The position numbers were made by a program, and so were the translations under genes. Shown here one piece after another: positions 51,025 through 60,500 of a stretch of DNA of 64,000 nt; the first letter of the stretch is position 1; every line of letters starts with the position of its first letter. The stretch is taken from NCBI RefSeq assembly GCF_022024175.1, contig NZ_CP091794.1:3472001-3536000 (forward strand), written 5' to 3'. Source of the stretch: Prevotella communis (GTDB taxonomy: Bacteria > Bacteroidota > Bacteroidia > Bacteroidales > Bacteroidaceae). The notes beneath the pieces are model-generated. The model worked only from the letters and a program-made list of their open reading frames with translations. It ran no database searches and was not told the origin of the DNA.

Positions 51025-52875
51025 ATGACGAAAGAAGAGAACGAAAAACGGTTGACGTACTTGAAGGGCATCGTGGCACGTTTGCCAGAGAAGCCAGGTA
51101 GCTACCAATTCTATGATGACGAGCATACTATTATATATGTAGGCAAGGCCAAGAGTCTGAAAGCCCGTGTTTCGTCCTATTTCCACACCGAAGTAGATCG
51201 TTTTAAGACAAAAGTACTGGTTTCCAAGATACACGACATCTCATACACGGTGGTAAATACGGAAGAAGATGCCCTACTCCTGGAAAATTCACTCATCAAG
51301 AAATACAACCCCAGATATAATGTTTTGCTGAAAGACGGTAAAACATACCCCAGTATCTGCGTCACCAACGAACCCTTTCCGCGCATTTTCAAGACACGTA
51401 CCATCAACAAGAAATGGGGCACGTACTACGGTCCCTACTCCCATATCGGTTCAATGTACGCCGTATTGGAGCTCATCAATAAGCTCTACAAGCCCCGTAC
51501 ATGTCGCCAACCCATCACAAAAGAGGGTATTTCAGCCAAAAAATACCAGGTTTGCCTGGAATATCACATCAAAAACTGCTATGGTCCTTGCGTAGCCAAA
51601 CAGTCGTATGAGGACTACCAGGAAAATATCCGTCAGGCACGGGAGATACTGAAGGGTAACACCCGCCAGATTCTACGCGAGATGCGTGAGGAAATGGAGC
51701 GTCTGGCAGAGAATTTGGAGTTTGAAAAAGCGGAGGAAATCAAGCAGAAATACCTCTTGATTGACTCATTTGTGAGCAAGAGTGAGGTAGTAAGCCATAC
51801 CATCAACAACGTGGATGTGGTATCTATCACCAGCGATGAAAAAACCGCGTATATCAACTACATACACGTATCCAACGGCAGTATCAACCAGTCGTTTACC
51901 ATAGAATACAAGAAGAAAATGGACGAAACCGACGAGGAACTGCTGCAACTGGGTATCGTAGAACTGCGGGAGCGCTTCAAGAGCGACGCCAAAGAGGTGA
52001 TTGTACCCATAGAAATACCCGAGATCTCAGAAAATATCACCTTTACCGTGCCACAGAGAGGTGATAAAAAGACCCTGCTAGACCTGTCTATCATGAACGG
52101 AAAACAGTATAAATTCGACCGTCTGAAGCAGGCCGAAAAACTGAATCCTGAGCAGAAACAGGTGCGCCTGATGAAGGAGCTACAAGAGAAATTGGGTTTG
52201 CCCAAGATGCCCTACCAGATAGAATGTTTCGACAACTCCAACATCTCGGGCACGGATGCCGTGGCCGCTTGCGTGGTCTTCAAAAGCATGAAGCCCAGTA
52301 AGAAAGACTACAAGAAATACAATATCAAAACGGTGGTAGGACCCGACGATTATGCCTCAATGAAAGAGGTAGTACACCGTCGTTACAGCAGACTTTTGGA
52401 AGAGGAAGAGCCCCTACCCGACCTCATCGTGGCCGATGGTGGCAAAGGACAGATGGAGGTGATCCGGGAGGTGATTCAGGACGAACTGAACCTGGACATT
52501 CCCATTGCAGGACTGGCCAAGGATAACCGTCACCGCACCAACGAACTGCTCTACGGCTTCCCGCCACGCGTCATTGGACTGAAGACAGATTCCGAACTAT
52601 TCCACGTCCTCACCCAATTGCAGGACGAGGTGCATCGCTTCGCCATCACTTTCCATCGAGAGAAGCGTTCTAAGCGCGCTTTAGAGTCAGAGCTTGACAA
52701 CATCAAGGGCGTGGGTCCCAAAACGCGTGACGAGCTTCTAAATGGCCTTAAATCGGTTAAGAGAATCAGTGAGGCAAACCTCGACACGCTCACCGACATC
52801 GTAGGCGCTGCCAAAGCCAAAATCGTCTACGACTATTTCCACGAAGAGAAAGGCCGAGTTGCTGATAGCAAATAG
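51025..52875 (+). CDS. uvrC: Excinuclease ABC subunit C
   Basis: A 616-residue nuclease with N-terminal GIY-YIG (KPGSYQFYDDEHTIIYVGKA, LKARVSSYF), a UVR-like coiled coil (FEKAEEIKQKYLLI), an RNase H-type domain (IECFDNSNISGTDAVAACVV, PDLIVADGGKGQMEV) and C-terminal helix-hairpin-helix (IKGVGPKTRDELLNG). It cuts both sides of a lesion in nucleotide excision repair. The start is 32 bases after parS site 2. Confidence 0.95.
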   Translation: MTKEENEKRLTYLKGIVARLPEKPGSYQFYDDEHTIIYVGKAKSLKARVSSYFHTEVDRFKTKVLVSKIHDISYTVVNTEEDALLLENSLIKKYNPRYNVLLKDGKTYPSICVTNEPFPRIFKTRTINKKWGTYYGPYSHIGSMYAVLELINKLYKPRTCRQPITKEGISAKKYQVCLEYHIKNCYGPCVAKQSYEDYQENIRQAREILKGNTRQILREMREEMERLAENLEFEKAEEIKQKYLLIDSFVSKSEVVSHTINNVDVVSITSDEKTAYINYIHVSNGSINQSFTIEYKKKMDETDEELLQLGIVELRERFKSDAKEVIVPIEIPEISENITFTVPQRGDKKTLLDLSIMNGKQYKFDRLKQAEKLNPEQKQVRLMKELQEKLGLPKMPYQIECFDNSNISGTDAVAACVVFKSMKPSKKDYKKYNIKTVVGPDDYASMKEVVHRRYSRLLEEEEPLPDLIVADGGKGQMEVIREVIQDELNLDIPIAGLAKDNRHRTNELLYGFPPRVIGLKTDSELFHVLTQLQDEVHRFAITFHREKRSKRALESELDNIKGVGPKTRDELLNGLKSVKRISEANLDTLTDIVGAAKAKIVYDYFHEEKGRVADSK

Positions 52876-52910
52876 GCGTTTTACTGTTAGTAATCAGGCA
52901 TAGAAAAAAT

Positions 52911-53060
52911 GTGGTCATTTGGTCAAGGTCATTTGGTCAAAATCGAAAACAGACTGTCAAAATCGGCACTATATATAAATAATAAATTATTTATATATAG
53001 TGAGCAATGACCGCGTTCCCGAAATCGATTTTGACCAAATGACCTTGACCAAATGACCAC
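52911..53060. mobile_element. Palindromic mobile-type element, copy B
   Basis: 150 bases bounded by perfect 35-bp inverted arms (GTGGTCATTTGGTCAAGGTC onward). The centre is a second palindrome with 16-bp arms (CACTATATATAAATAA) around TAAA. Two asymmetric segments lie between: ACAGACTGTCAAAATCGG left and AGCAATGACCGCGTTCCCG right. There is no gene. It lies 17 bases before the -33 box of dtd. Copy A at 12886 has the same parts in reverse order. Confidence 0.85.
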
Positions 53061-53077
53061 AAAATAGAGTATCAAAA

Positions 53078-53109
53078 TTTGGAAATATCAACTAATTATC
53101 GTATCTTTG
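53078..53109 (+). promoter_or_regulatory. Promoter of dtd
   Basis: TTTG (53078-53081), a 20-base spacer and TATCTTTG (53102-53109), 16 bases before the ATG. Confidence 0.75.
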
Positions 53110-53125
53110 CCGAAAAATCAAAAAC

Positions 53126-53578
53126 ATGCGAGCAGTCATACAACGCGTAACCTACGCCAGCGTCACCATCAACGGCACCGTAAAATCGGCCATCCAGCAG
53201 GGATTCCTCATCCTATTAGGCGTCTGCGATGAAGACACCATGGAGGATGTAGACTGGCTGGTGAAGAAGATAGCCAATCTGCGGGTGTTTGGCGACGAGA
53301 ACGACGTGATGAACCGCTCTATTCTGGACGTGCAGGGCGAGGCGCTGGTAGTCAGTCAGTTCACGCTCTATGCCAGTTACAAGAAAGGCAACCGTCCCTC
53401 GTGGTTCCGTGCCGGCTCTCACGAGCACTCTATCCCACTCTACGAGGCCTTCTGCCGCGATTTATCGGACGCCATAGGCAAACCTGTAGGCACAGGTGAA
53501 TTCGGCGCTGATATGAAGGTAGAATTGCTTAACGACGGTCCCGTGACTATCTGCATGGACACCAAGAATAAGGAGTAG
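53126..53578 (+). CDS. dtd: D-aminoacyl-tRNA deacylase
   Basis: A 150-residue enzyme with the DTD motifs SQFTLYASYKKGNRPSW and NDGPVTICMDTKN. It removes D-amino acids wrongly loaded on tRNA. The palindromic element is directly upstream of its promoter. Confidence 0.93.
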   Translation: MRAVIQRVTYASVTINGTVKSAIQQGFLILLGVCDEDTMEDVDWLVKKIANLRVFGDENDVMNRSILDVQGEALVVSQFTLYASYKKGNRPSWFRAGSHEHSIPLYEAFCRDLSDAIGKPVGTGEFGADMKVELLNDGPVTICMDTKNKE

Positions 53579-53580
53579 AC

Positions 53581-53622
53581 CCTCCCATTCCCCTCCCTGA
53601 ATGGAGGGGAGTAATTAGATAA
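53581..53622. repeat. Palindromic GGAGGGG filler between dtd and the MazG-like gene
   Basis: CCCCTCCCTGAATGGAGGGG forms a hairpin flanked by CCCTCCCATT. It resembles the filler within pnuT and may terminate or stabilise dtd mRNA. Confidence 0.5.
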
Positions 53623-53626
53623 GAAA

Positions 53627-53971
53627 ATGACAATACAAGAAGCACAAAATACGGTAGATGAATGGATTAAGGCGTACGGCGTGCGCTATTTCTCGGAGTT
53701 GACCAACATGGCCGTGCTGACCGAGGAAGTGGGCGAACTGGCCCGCGTGATCAGTCGTCGCTATGGCGAACAGTCGTGGAAAGCGTCAGACCCCCGAAAG
53801 GCCGACAACGGAAAGGCTGCCCTGGGTGAAGAGATGGCTGACGTGCTGTGGGTATTGCTCTGTCTGGCCAACCAAACAGGCATCAATTTGACCGAAGAGC
53901 TCCAGAAATCCATCGAGAAAAAGACGAAAAGAGACGCAAAAAGACATCTCTCCAACCCCAAATTAAAGTAA
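53627..53971 (+). CDS. MazG-like nucleotide pyrophosphohydrolase
   Basis: A 114-residue all-alpha NTP-PPase. The metal motifs are EEVGELARVISRR and GEEMADVLWVLLCLANQTG (ExxD). It probably hydrolyses non-canonical nucleoside triphosphates. deoC follows after 18 bases, in what is likely one operon with dtd. Confidence 0.85.
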   Translation: MTIQEAQNTVDEWIKAYGVRYFSELTNMAVLTEEVGELARVISRRYGEQSWKASDPRKADNGKAALGEEMADVLWVLLCLANQTGINLTEELQKSIEKKTKRDAKRHLSNPKLK

Positions 53972-53989
53972 CTTTTAAATATAATAACT

Positions 53990-54880
53990 ATGGCAGAAAT
54001 GAGTAAGATTGAGCAAGTGCTCAGCAAGTACAACCTCGACATTACCGACGAGGAAGTAAAGGATGCAGTGAAGAAGATCATTGCCGAGAAAGTGCACGAA
54101 AACGATACCCCAGAGGTGAAGAAATTCCTGATGGGAAGCGTGGAACTTACCACCCTGAAGACCACCGACAGCGATACATCCGTACTGGCATTCACCGAGA
54201 AGGTCAACCAGTTTGAAGAGGCCTACCCTGACCTGCCCCACGTAGCCACCATCTGCGTCTACCCTAAGTTTGCCAAGGTGGTCAGCGAGACCTTGGAGGT
54301 AGAAGGCGTAGAAGTAGCCTGCGTATCAGGCAGTTTCCCCTCATCTCAGAGCCTTATTGAGGTAAAGACTGTAGAGACCTCTATGGCCATCAAGGACGGT
54401 GCTACAGAGATTGATATCGTGATGCCCGTGGGACAGTTCCTGGAGGGTGACTACGAGACCGTGGTAGACGAGATTCAGCAGCAGAAAGAAGCCTGCGGCG
54501 AGCACGATATGAAGGTGATTCTGGAGACAGGTTGTCTGAAGACCGCCAAGAACATCAAGATTGCCTCTATCCTGTCGATGTATGCCGGTGGCGACTATAT
54601 CAAGACCTCTACGGGTAAGTTGGAACCAGCTGCTACGCCAGAGGCTGCCTACGTGATGTGTCAGGCTATCAAGGAATATTACGAACAGACCGGCGTACAG
54701 ATTGGTTTTAAGCCCGCTGGAGGACTCAACAGCGTGATGGACGCACTGATTTACTATACCATCGTGAAAGAGGTTCTGGGCGAGAAATGGCTCACCAACA
54801 AATGGTTCCGCATGGGTACCAGCCGCCTGGCCAACCTGCTGCTCAGCGAGGTTATAGGCAAAGAAGTCAAGTTCTTCTAA
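53990..54880 (+). CDS. deoC: Deoxyribose-phosphate aldolase
   Basis: A 296-residue class I aldolase. The Schiff-base lysine lies in GGDYIKTSTGKLEPAATPEA, with EIDIVMPVGQFLEGDYETVV and MKVILETGCLK before it. It cleaves deoxyribose-5-phosphate in deoxynucleoside breakdown. It has an N-terminal extension of about 35 residues relative to short DeoC forms. Confidence 0.9.
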   Translation: MAEMSKIEQVLSKYNLDITDEEVKDAVKKIIAEKVHENDTPEVKKFLMGSVELTTLKTTDSDTSVLAFTEKVNQFEEAYPDLPHVATICVYPKFAKVVSETLEVEGVEVACVSGSFPSSQSLIEVKTVETSMAIKDGATEIDIVMPVGQFLEGDYETVVDEIQQQKEACGEHDMKVILETGCLKTAKNIKIASILSMYAGGDYIKTSTGKLEPAATPEAAYVMCQAIKEYYEQTGVQIGFKPAGGLNSVMDALIYYTIVKEVLGEKWLTNKWFRMGTSRLANLLLSEVIGKEVKFF

Positions 54881-54912
54881 ACCGAAGGAAGGGAATAGTG
54901 AATAGTGAAAAG

Positions 54913-54970
54913 TGAAAAATTTGCTACCGCGATGGTCTCTAATTTGAGATTTGCGGTAGCAAATTTTTCG
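54913..54970. terminator. Bidirectional terminator after deoC
   Basis: AAAAATTTGCTACCGC / GCGGTAGCAAATTTTT arms with a 22-base loop; flanked by GAATAGTGAA filler units. Confidence 0.8.
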
Positions 54971-54992
54971 TTTTTCACTTTACCTTTTACCC

Positions 54993-55604
54993 TTACTTCC
55001 AGAGTTCTTCCACGGCGTTTACCTCGCCCGTTCCGGCACTGATACGTCCTACCGTATCATCACTGCCGATAGCCAGCAGCACGAAGAGTGCAAAGCACAG
55101 CGAAGTGAGCACCAGCTTGGTGGTACTCTTGCGACGTCGCTCTACCCTATCCACATCCTTAAATGCCAGTGAATGAACAATATAGATGTACGTGAAACCA
55201 GCCATGATAGCCAGCAGATAAGCCAGTACATCAGAAGGATCGTAGGTGCCATGCATGATGCCAAGACCCTGGAGGAACTCGTGAGGAATGCAGATAAACG
55301 GCATTACCAGGACGAACATCCAACAGTCTTTTATCTTGAAATTCCAGAAGCAGGCTATCAGGATACTGTAGGCAAACAGCCAGGCGCCATCGGGCAGGTT
55401 ATAGAGTATCCAACTGGGCACGCGAGCAGGGTTATGCTGCAATTCCTCCAGGTAATCCAACAAACCGAAAACCTTGAAGAAATGAAACATCTTCAGGGTG
55501 TCGGGACGGAAAGAGATATACATCAGACCGCACATCAGCACACACATGAATGCGATGCCTATCGTGCCGATTTTTAACCATGTCCGCTTGCTGAACGACT
55601 TCAT
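54993..55604 (-). CDS. Hypothetical multi-span membrane protein
   Basis: A 203-residue protein with about five spans (GIAFMCVLMCGLMYISF, WLFAYSILIACFWNF, VLVMPFICIPHEFLQGLG, YLLAIMAGFTYIYIVHSLAF and a C-terminal one), separated by short loops. The IPHEFLQGLGIMHGTYDPSD loop is conserved-looking and may bind a ligand. I do not recognise a family. It ends in VNAVEELWK. It is next to the polyprenyl synthase on the same strand, nine bases after it, so a lipid-related role is possible. Confidence 0.6.
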   Translation of the reverse strand: MKSFSKRTWLKIGTIGIAFMCVLMCGLMYISFRPDTLKMFHFFKVFGLLDYLEELQHNPARVPSWILYNLPDGAWLFAYSILIACFWNFKIKDCWMFVLVMPFICIPHEFLQGLGIMHGTYDPSDVLAYLLAIMAGFTYIYIVHSLAFKDVDRVERRRKSTTKLVLTSLCFALFVLLAIGSDDTVGRISAGTGEVNAVEELWK

Positions 55605-55613
55605 AACATTGTT

Positions 55614-56594
55614 TTACTTATTACGACGAATCACGTAGTCCAGATAGGCCTTCAGCGCATCGCGAATGGCCGTATCGCTAACGGATTCATCCAGATATTT
55701 CAGGGCTTCCTGATGGAAATCCTCCATGCGTTTCTCGGCGTATTCTATACCACCAGAACGCTTGGTAAACTCCACCAAAACGGCAATTTCATCGGTATTG
55801 ATAGTGCGTGCCTTCACCTTTCTGGCCAGGTTCATCATTGCCTCATACTGAGGATTATTGTTGAGGGCGTAGATCACGGGCAGGGTCAGTTTACCCTCGG
55901 CCATATCGTTGCCCGTAGGCTTTCCTATCTCCTTGGAATCGTAATAATCAAAGATATCATCACGAATCTGGAACATGATACCCAGGTTCTGACCGAAGAG
56001 CTTGGCTTTCTCCACCTCCTCGTCAGAAGCGCCTGCAGAAAGGGCTCCAATGGCTGCACACGACTCGAATAAAACGGCTGTTTTCTGCTTGATCACATCA
56101 TAGTAGATGTCCTCTGATATCTCCGTATTACTGATGTTCCACAGCTGAAGCAACTCGCCAGAAGCCAGCGTGCGGCCCAACTGTGCCAGGTTGCTGATAA
56201 TGCGCTGGTTATTTGTGTGAGACACATAGAGCAAGGCCGTAGAAAGGATGAAATCTCCCACCAGCACGGCTGCATTATTACTATAGGTGGCATTCACCGA
56301 AGCCTGTCCGCGACGCTCCTCACTCTCATCCACCACATCATCGTGAACCAGAGAAGCCGTATGGAGCAGTTCCAGACCGATAGCCGCATTCTGTGTCTCG
56401 GCTGTCACACCACCATAATTCTTTGCAATAAGCAGGGTTAGGATTGGACGCATACGCTTACCACCTCGCTGACGGATATGAGTCAACATCTCAGACAACA
56501 GATGGTCGCCGTGGGTCAACGACTCCTTGAAAAGGGCTGTAAACTCATTAAATTCTTGGTCAATTGGTTGTTTGATAAGCGATAATTGGTCCAT
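55614..56594 (-). CDS. Polyprenyl diphosphate synthase
   Basis: A 326-residue trans-prenyltransferase. The first aspartate-rich motif is LVHDDVVDESEERRGQ and the second RDDIFDYYDSKEIGKPTGND. It elongates isoprenoid diphosphates, probably octaprenyl for menaquinone. It is divergent from polA, with promoter elements in the spacer. Confidence 0.9.
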   Translation of the reverse strand: MDQLSLIKQPIDQEFNEFTALFKESLTHGDHLLSEMLTHIRQRGGKRMRPILTLLIAKNYGGVTAETQNAAIGLELLHTASLVHDDVVDESEERRGQASVNATYSNNAAVLVGDFILSTALLYVSHTNNQRIISNLAQLGRTLASGELLQLWNISNTEISEDIYYDVIKQKTAVLFESCAAIGALSAGASDEEVEKAKLFGQNLGIMFQIRDDIFDYYDSKEIGKPTGNDMAEGKLTLPVIYALNNNPQYEAMMNLARKVKARTINTDEIAVLVEFTKRSGGIEYAEKRMEDFHQEALKYLDESVSDTAIRDALKAYLDYVIRRNK

Positions 56595-56611
56595 TTTTTA
56601 TATTTTTGCTA

Positions 56612-56644
56612 CAAAATTACAGAAAATATCCATATATTGCCAAA
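56612..56644 (-). promoter_or_regulatory. Promoter of the polyprenyl synthase
   Basis: Minus-strand TTTG (56644-56641), a 21-base spacer and TAATTTTG (56619-56612), 18 bases before the start codon. Confidence 0.75.
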
Positions 56645-56681
56645 TTTTTTAGTAATTTTACACGAAAATTCTGAAATAATT

Positions 56682-59450
56682 ATGGAGAAACTATTTTTGC
56701 TCGACGCCTACGCCCTTATATACAGGTCGTATTACGCATTTATCAAAAACCCCAGAATCAATTCCAAGGGGCTCAACACGTCAGCTATCATAGGTTTTGT
56801 CAACACGCTCCAGGAGGTTATCGAAAAGGAGCAACCCAAATACTTAGGTGTGGCCTTTGACCCTCATGGACCCACCTTCCGTAGCGACAAGTTTCCTGCA
56901 TACAAAGCACAGCGTGAAGCCACGCCGGAGGATATCAAGAAAGCCGTTCCCATCATCAAGGATCTGCTGGCTGCCTATCGTATTCCCGTACTGCAAGTAG
57001 ATGGTTTTGAGGCCGATGACGTTATCGGAACACTGGCAAAAAAGGCTGATTCCATCGATGGTGTGCAGACATTTATGCTCACGCCCGATAAGGATTATGG
57101 CCAGTTGGTCACAGACAAGGTGAGCATCTACCGTCCTCGTCATGGAGGCGGTTATGAGGTGATGGGTCCCAAGGAGGTGTGTGATAAATATGGTATCACT
57201 ACCCCACTCCAGGTCATCGACCTCCTGGCACTGATGGGCGACTCGGCAGACAACTTCCCCGGTTGTCCGGGTGTGGGAGAGAAGACGGCCACCAAACTCA
57301 TCAACGACTTCAATTCGGTTGATGAACTGCTGCAGCGAACGGAGGAACTGAAGGGTGCTCTTAAGAAAAAGGTGGAGGAACATGTGGAGGATATCCGTAT
57401 GTCATATTTCCTTGCAACCATCTGCACCGAGGTTCCCATTGAACTCAACCTGGACGATCTGACACTGCAGTCACCTGATGAGGAAAAACTGACTGCTCTC
57501 TTCACCGAACTGGAATTCAAGGCTCTGACTAACAGGGTTCTTAAAAAAGTTGAAAAGAAGCCAAAAACTGATAATACACAGCTCGATTTGTTTGCAGAAT
57601 TTGCGCCCAACGATGCAGGTGACTCAAAATTTTCGAGTTTTGAGACCCTTAAAACGGTGGCTCACGAGTACAAACTCGTTGAAAATGAGGATGAAATGCA
57701 ACAAATTCGTGACTATTTCTTAACAAAAGAATTTCTCGTTCTAGACACGGAGACCACTTCAACCTCGGCCATCAACGCAGAATTGGTGGGTTTGAGCTTC
57801 TCGGTAGAGGAACACAAGGCCTTTTATGTGCCCATTCCTGCCAATCGTGAAGAAGCGTTGCGAATTGTTAATATCTTTAAACCGCTTTATGAAAACCCCA
57901 AAATCTTAAAGATTGGGCAAAATCTGAAGTACGACCTCGAGGTGTTAAGAAATTATGATGTGCATCTCGACGGTCCGATGTGGGACACAATGATTGCTCA
58001 TTATCTCATCCAACCCGAACTGCGTCACAACATGGACTATATGGCCGAGGTGTATCTGAACTATCAGACCATTCATATTGATGAACTGATAGGGGCGAAG
58101 GGTAAGAACCAGAAATCCATGCGCGACCTCCCACCCTCTCAGGTCTATGAGTATGCTTGTGAGGATGCCGACATCACGTTGCAGTTGAAAAACAAACTGG
58201 AACCTGAACTCAAGAAGCACGAGTGTGAGGACCTCTTCTATCAGATAGAGATGCCGCTGATGCCTGTCTTGGCTGAGATGGAGATGAACGGCGTGTGCCT
58301 GGATACGGAGTCGCTCAGCGAGACGTCAAGGATTTTGACGGAGCGAATGAATGAGATAGAGAAACGTATCTACGAACTTGCAGGAGAGGCATTCAACATA
58401 GCATCACCTAAACAGGTAGGTGAAATCTTGTTTGACAAACTCAAGATTGTGGAGAAGGCCAAGAAGACCAAGACGGGGCAGTATGTCACCAGCGAAGAGG
58501 TGCTCCAGCAACTGAAGAACAAGCACGAAATCGTGTCTGACATATTGGAACACAGAGGTTTAAAGAAACTGATAGGTACCTATGTGGAGGCACTTCCCAA
58601 ACTGATTAACCCTCGCACAGGACATATCCATACGTCGTTTAATCAGACCATCACGGCTACGGGCCGACTTTCGTCGTCTGACCCCAACCTCCAGAATATT
58701 CCTATTCGCGGTGAGGACGGCAAGGAGATTCGCAAGGCTTTCATTCCTGAACCAGGATGTTTGTTTTTTTCAGCAGACTACAGTCAGATTGAACTGCGTG
58801 TGATGGCTCACTTGTCGCAAGATGAAAACATGCTGCATGTGTTCCAGGATGGCAAGGATCTGCATGCTGCCACCGCTGCCAATATCTACAAGAAACCGAT
58901 TGAAGAGGTAACGCGCGATGAGCGTACCAAGTCAAAACGGGCCAACTTCGGTATCATCTATGGCATCACTGTCTTTGGTCTGGCTGAACGTCTGGATATC
59001 CCTCGAGAAGAGGCTAAGATGCTGATTGACGGCTACTTCCAGACCTTCCCGCAGGTACACGACTACATGGAACAGTCGAAGGAGATTGCCCGCAAACAGG
59101 GCTACGTCACTACCCTCTTCGGTCGTCGTCGCTATCTGCCGGATATCAACTCACAGAACGCTACCGTACGTGGCTTTGCCGAGCGTAATGCCATCAATGC
59201 CCCGATTCAGGGCACTGCTGCCGATATCATCAAGGTAGCTATGATACATATCTATCAGCGATTCAAGGCCGAGGGTATCCGTTCGAAGATGATTCTGCAG
59301 GTACACGACGAACTCAACTTCTCCGTCTATCCTGAGGAAAAGGAGCTGGTAGAACGAATCGTTCTGGAAGAGATGCAACATGCCTTCCCACTCAGCGTGC
59401 CCCTTGTGGCCGACTCTGGTTTTGGAAACAACTGGCTTGAGGCCCATTAA
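56682..59450 (+). CDS. polA: DNA polymerase I
   Basis: A 922-residue polymerase with three domains. The 5' exonuclease begins MEKLFLLDAYALIYRSYYAF and has VDGFEADDVIGTLAKKA. The proofreading 3' exonuclease is intact, with VLDTETTSTSAINAELVGLS and YACEDADITLQL. The polymerase shows DYSQIELRVMAHLSQDENML, RANFGIIYGITVFG and QVHDELNFSVY. It fills gaps and removes primers. ATG at 56682 starts the conserved N-terminus. Confidence 0.95.
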   Translation: MEKLFLLDAYALIYRSYYAFIKNPRINSKGLNTSAIIGFVNTLQEVIEKEQPKYLGVAFDPHGPTFRSDKFPAYKAQREATPEDIKKAVPIIKDLLAAYRIPVLQVDGFEADDVIGTLAKKADSIDGVQTFMLTPDKDYGQLVTDKVSIYRPRHGGGYEVMGPKEVCDKYGITTPLQVIDLLALMGDSADNFPGCPGVGEKTATKLINDFNSVDELLQRTEELKGALKKKVEEHVEDIRMSYFLATICTEVPIELNLDDLTLQSPDEEKLTALFTELEFKALTNRVLKKVEKKPKTDNTQLDLFAEFAPNDAGDSKFSSFETLKTVAHEYKLVENEDEMQQIRDYFLTKEFLVLDTETTSTSAINAELVGLSFSVEEHKAFYVPIPANREEALRIVNIFKPLYENPKILKIGQNLKYDLEVLRNYDVHLDGPMWDTMIAHYLIQPELRHNMDYMAEVYLNYQTIHIDELIGAKGKNQKSMRDLPPSQVYEYACEDADITLQLKNKLEPELKKHECEDLFYQIEMPLMPVLAEMEMNGVCLDTESLSETSRILTERMNEIEKRIYELAGEAFNIASPKQVGEILFDKLKIVEKAKKTKTGQYVTSEEVLQQLKNKHEIVSDILEHRGLKKLIGTYVEALPKLINPRTGHIHTSFNQTITATGRLSSSDPNLQNIPIRGEDGKEIRKAFIPEPGCLFFSADYSQIELRVMAHLSQDENMLHVFQDGKDLHAATAANIYKKPIEEVTRDERTKSKRANFGIIYGITVFGLAERLDIPREEAKMLIDGYFQTFPQVHDYMEQSKEIARKQGYVTTLFGRRRYLPDINSQNATVRGFAERNAINAPIQGTAADIIKVAMIHIYQRFKAEGIRSKMILQVHDELNFSVYPEEKELVERIVLEEMQHAFPLSVPLVADSGFGNNWLEAH

Positions 59451-59453
59451 AAG

Positions 59454-59486
59454 AATTAGCGCGTTAGGCATTCCTAACGCGCTAAT
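59454..59486. terminator. Bidirectional terminator after polA
   Basis: AATTAGCGCGTTAGG / CCTAACGCGCTAATT, a 15-bp perfect stem around CATT. Confidence 0.85.
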
Positions 59487-59496
59487 TACTTATATA

Positions 59497-60219
59497 TCAA
59501 GCTACTGGGATATACGACAGTCCACCCAGCGACCCGTGTTTCACGATGCAGAGCATACTGTGGTTGATCTCGTCAATCATCTGATTCAGTTTCTGACACA
59601 TATAGGGTGTGATAGCCTCTTTTCTGCCATAGGTAAAGAGACGGCGCTCGGCCTTTTCCAAGTGACCGTGGTTCCACACCTCTACAGCCTCCCATTCACC
59701 GTGTTCCTTGTCATTGACGGCCGTCGACCACTTGTCATGAGGCAGTCCCTCGGCATCAAGGCGTGCCTTGAACTTATGACCCTGAAACAAACCAACCACC
59801 TCTCCTATTAGTCTGCGCTTGGAGGAGCGAAACGATATCTTGGTCTTAGAGGCCTTATTCTGTACCATATTCGCATTATACTCCTCATAGTAAAGATAGC
59901 CGTCAATATTGCCTTTGACATAGTCAACGGTCAATTTCATCCTGTGGGTATCACTCTTAAAGAAATAATGCCATTTTCCATCCTTCAAACCGTTCAGGAA
60001 ACTGCCCTCAGCCTCGTTACGAAAGGCTTTTCCATAAGGACTGATAGATGATAACTGATAACGAAAGGGACCATCAAATACGCGCATCCCCTCATCATCC
60101 AGATAATAAGAGTAAAAAGACTGGCCTCCGTGGTATGGTCCGTCATAATAATGATGTGCCTGCGAATAATGTCTAAAATAATCCTGAAATCTCAATCTTA
60201 GTTTCTTAAGCTGATTCAT
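59497..60219 (-). CDS. Hypothetical MORN-like/YwqK-type repeat protein
   Basis: A 240-residue soluble protein with tandem tyrosine/glycine-rich units resembling MORN or YwqK repeats (YDGPYHGGQSFYSYYLDDEG, GSFLNGLKDGKWHYFFKSDT, YVKGNIDGYLYYEEYN, HGEWEAVEVWNHGHLEKAER). MORN-like units often bind membranes or proteins. Function unknown. A TACCTTTG element (60293-60286, minus) lies about 67 bases upstream. Confidence 0.6.
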   Translation of the reverse strand: MNQLKKLRLRFQDYFRHYSQAHHYYDGPYHGGQSFYSYYLDDEGMRVFDGPFRYQLSSISPYGKAFRNEAEGSFLNGLKDGKWHYFFKSDTHRMKLTVDYVKGNIDGYLYYEEYNANMVQNKASKTKISFRSSKRRLIGEVVGLFQGHKFKARLDAEGLPHDKWSTAVNDKEHGEWEAVEVWNHGHLEKAERRLFTYGRKEAITPYMCQKLNQMIDEINHSMLCIVKHGSLGGLSYIPVA

Positions 60220-60438
60220 AGCATTTGTTGTTGGATTTAATATCCGTCGTCACCCGGACGATTTCATAGTCGATTTAATATGGTGCAAAGGTAAGAATAA
60301 AAAACGGAAAAATCGAATAACTTTTCTAAAGTATTCGACGAAAGGAACAATTGTTCAGACCATAAGTAGAAAACAACGAAGTTTTTTGTATCTTTAACTT
60401 CAACGAAAGTACTCACGCTCGAGAAAACTCAAAATTCT

Positions 60439-60470
60439 TTTGGTTTTCTGCTCACTTAATCGTACCTTTG
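60439..60470 (+). promoter_or_regulatory. Promoter of ychF
   Basis: TTTG (60439-60442), a 20-base spacer and TACCTTTG (60463-60470), 30 bases before the ATG. The 280-base spacer otherwise holds only the divergent promoter. Confidence 0.8.
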
Positions 60471-60500
60471 CACCCAGTTTATAAACGTTTATAAAAGAAA

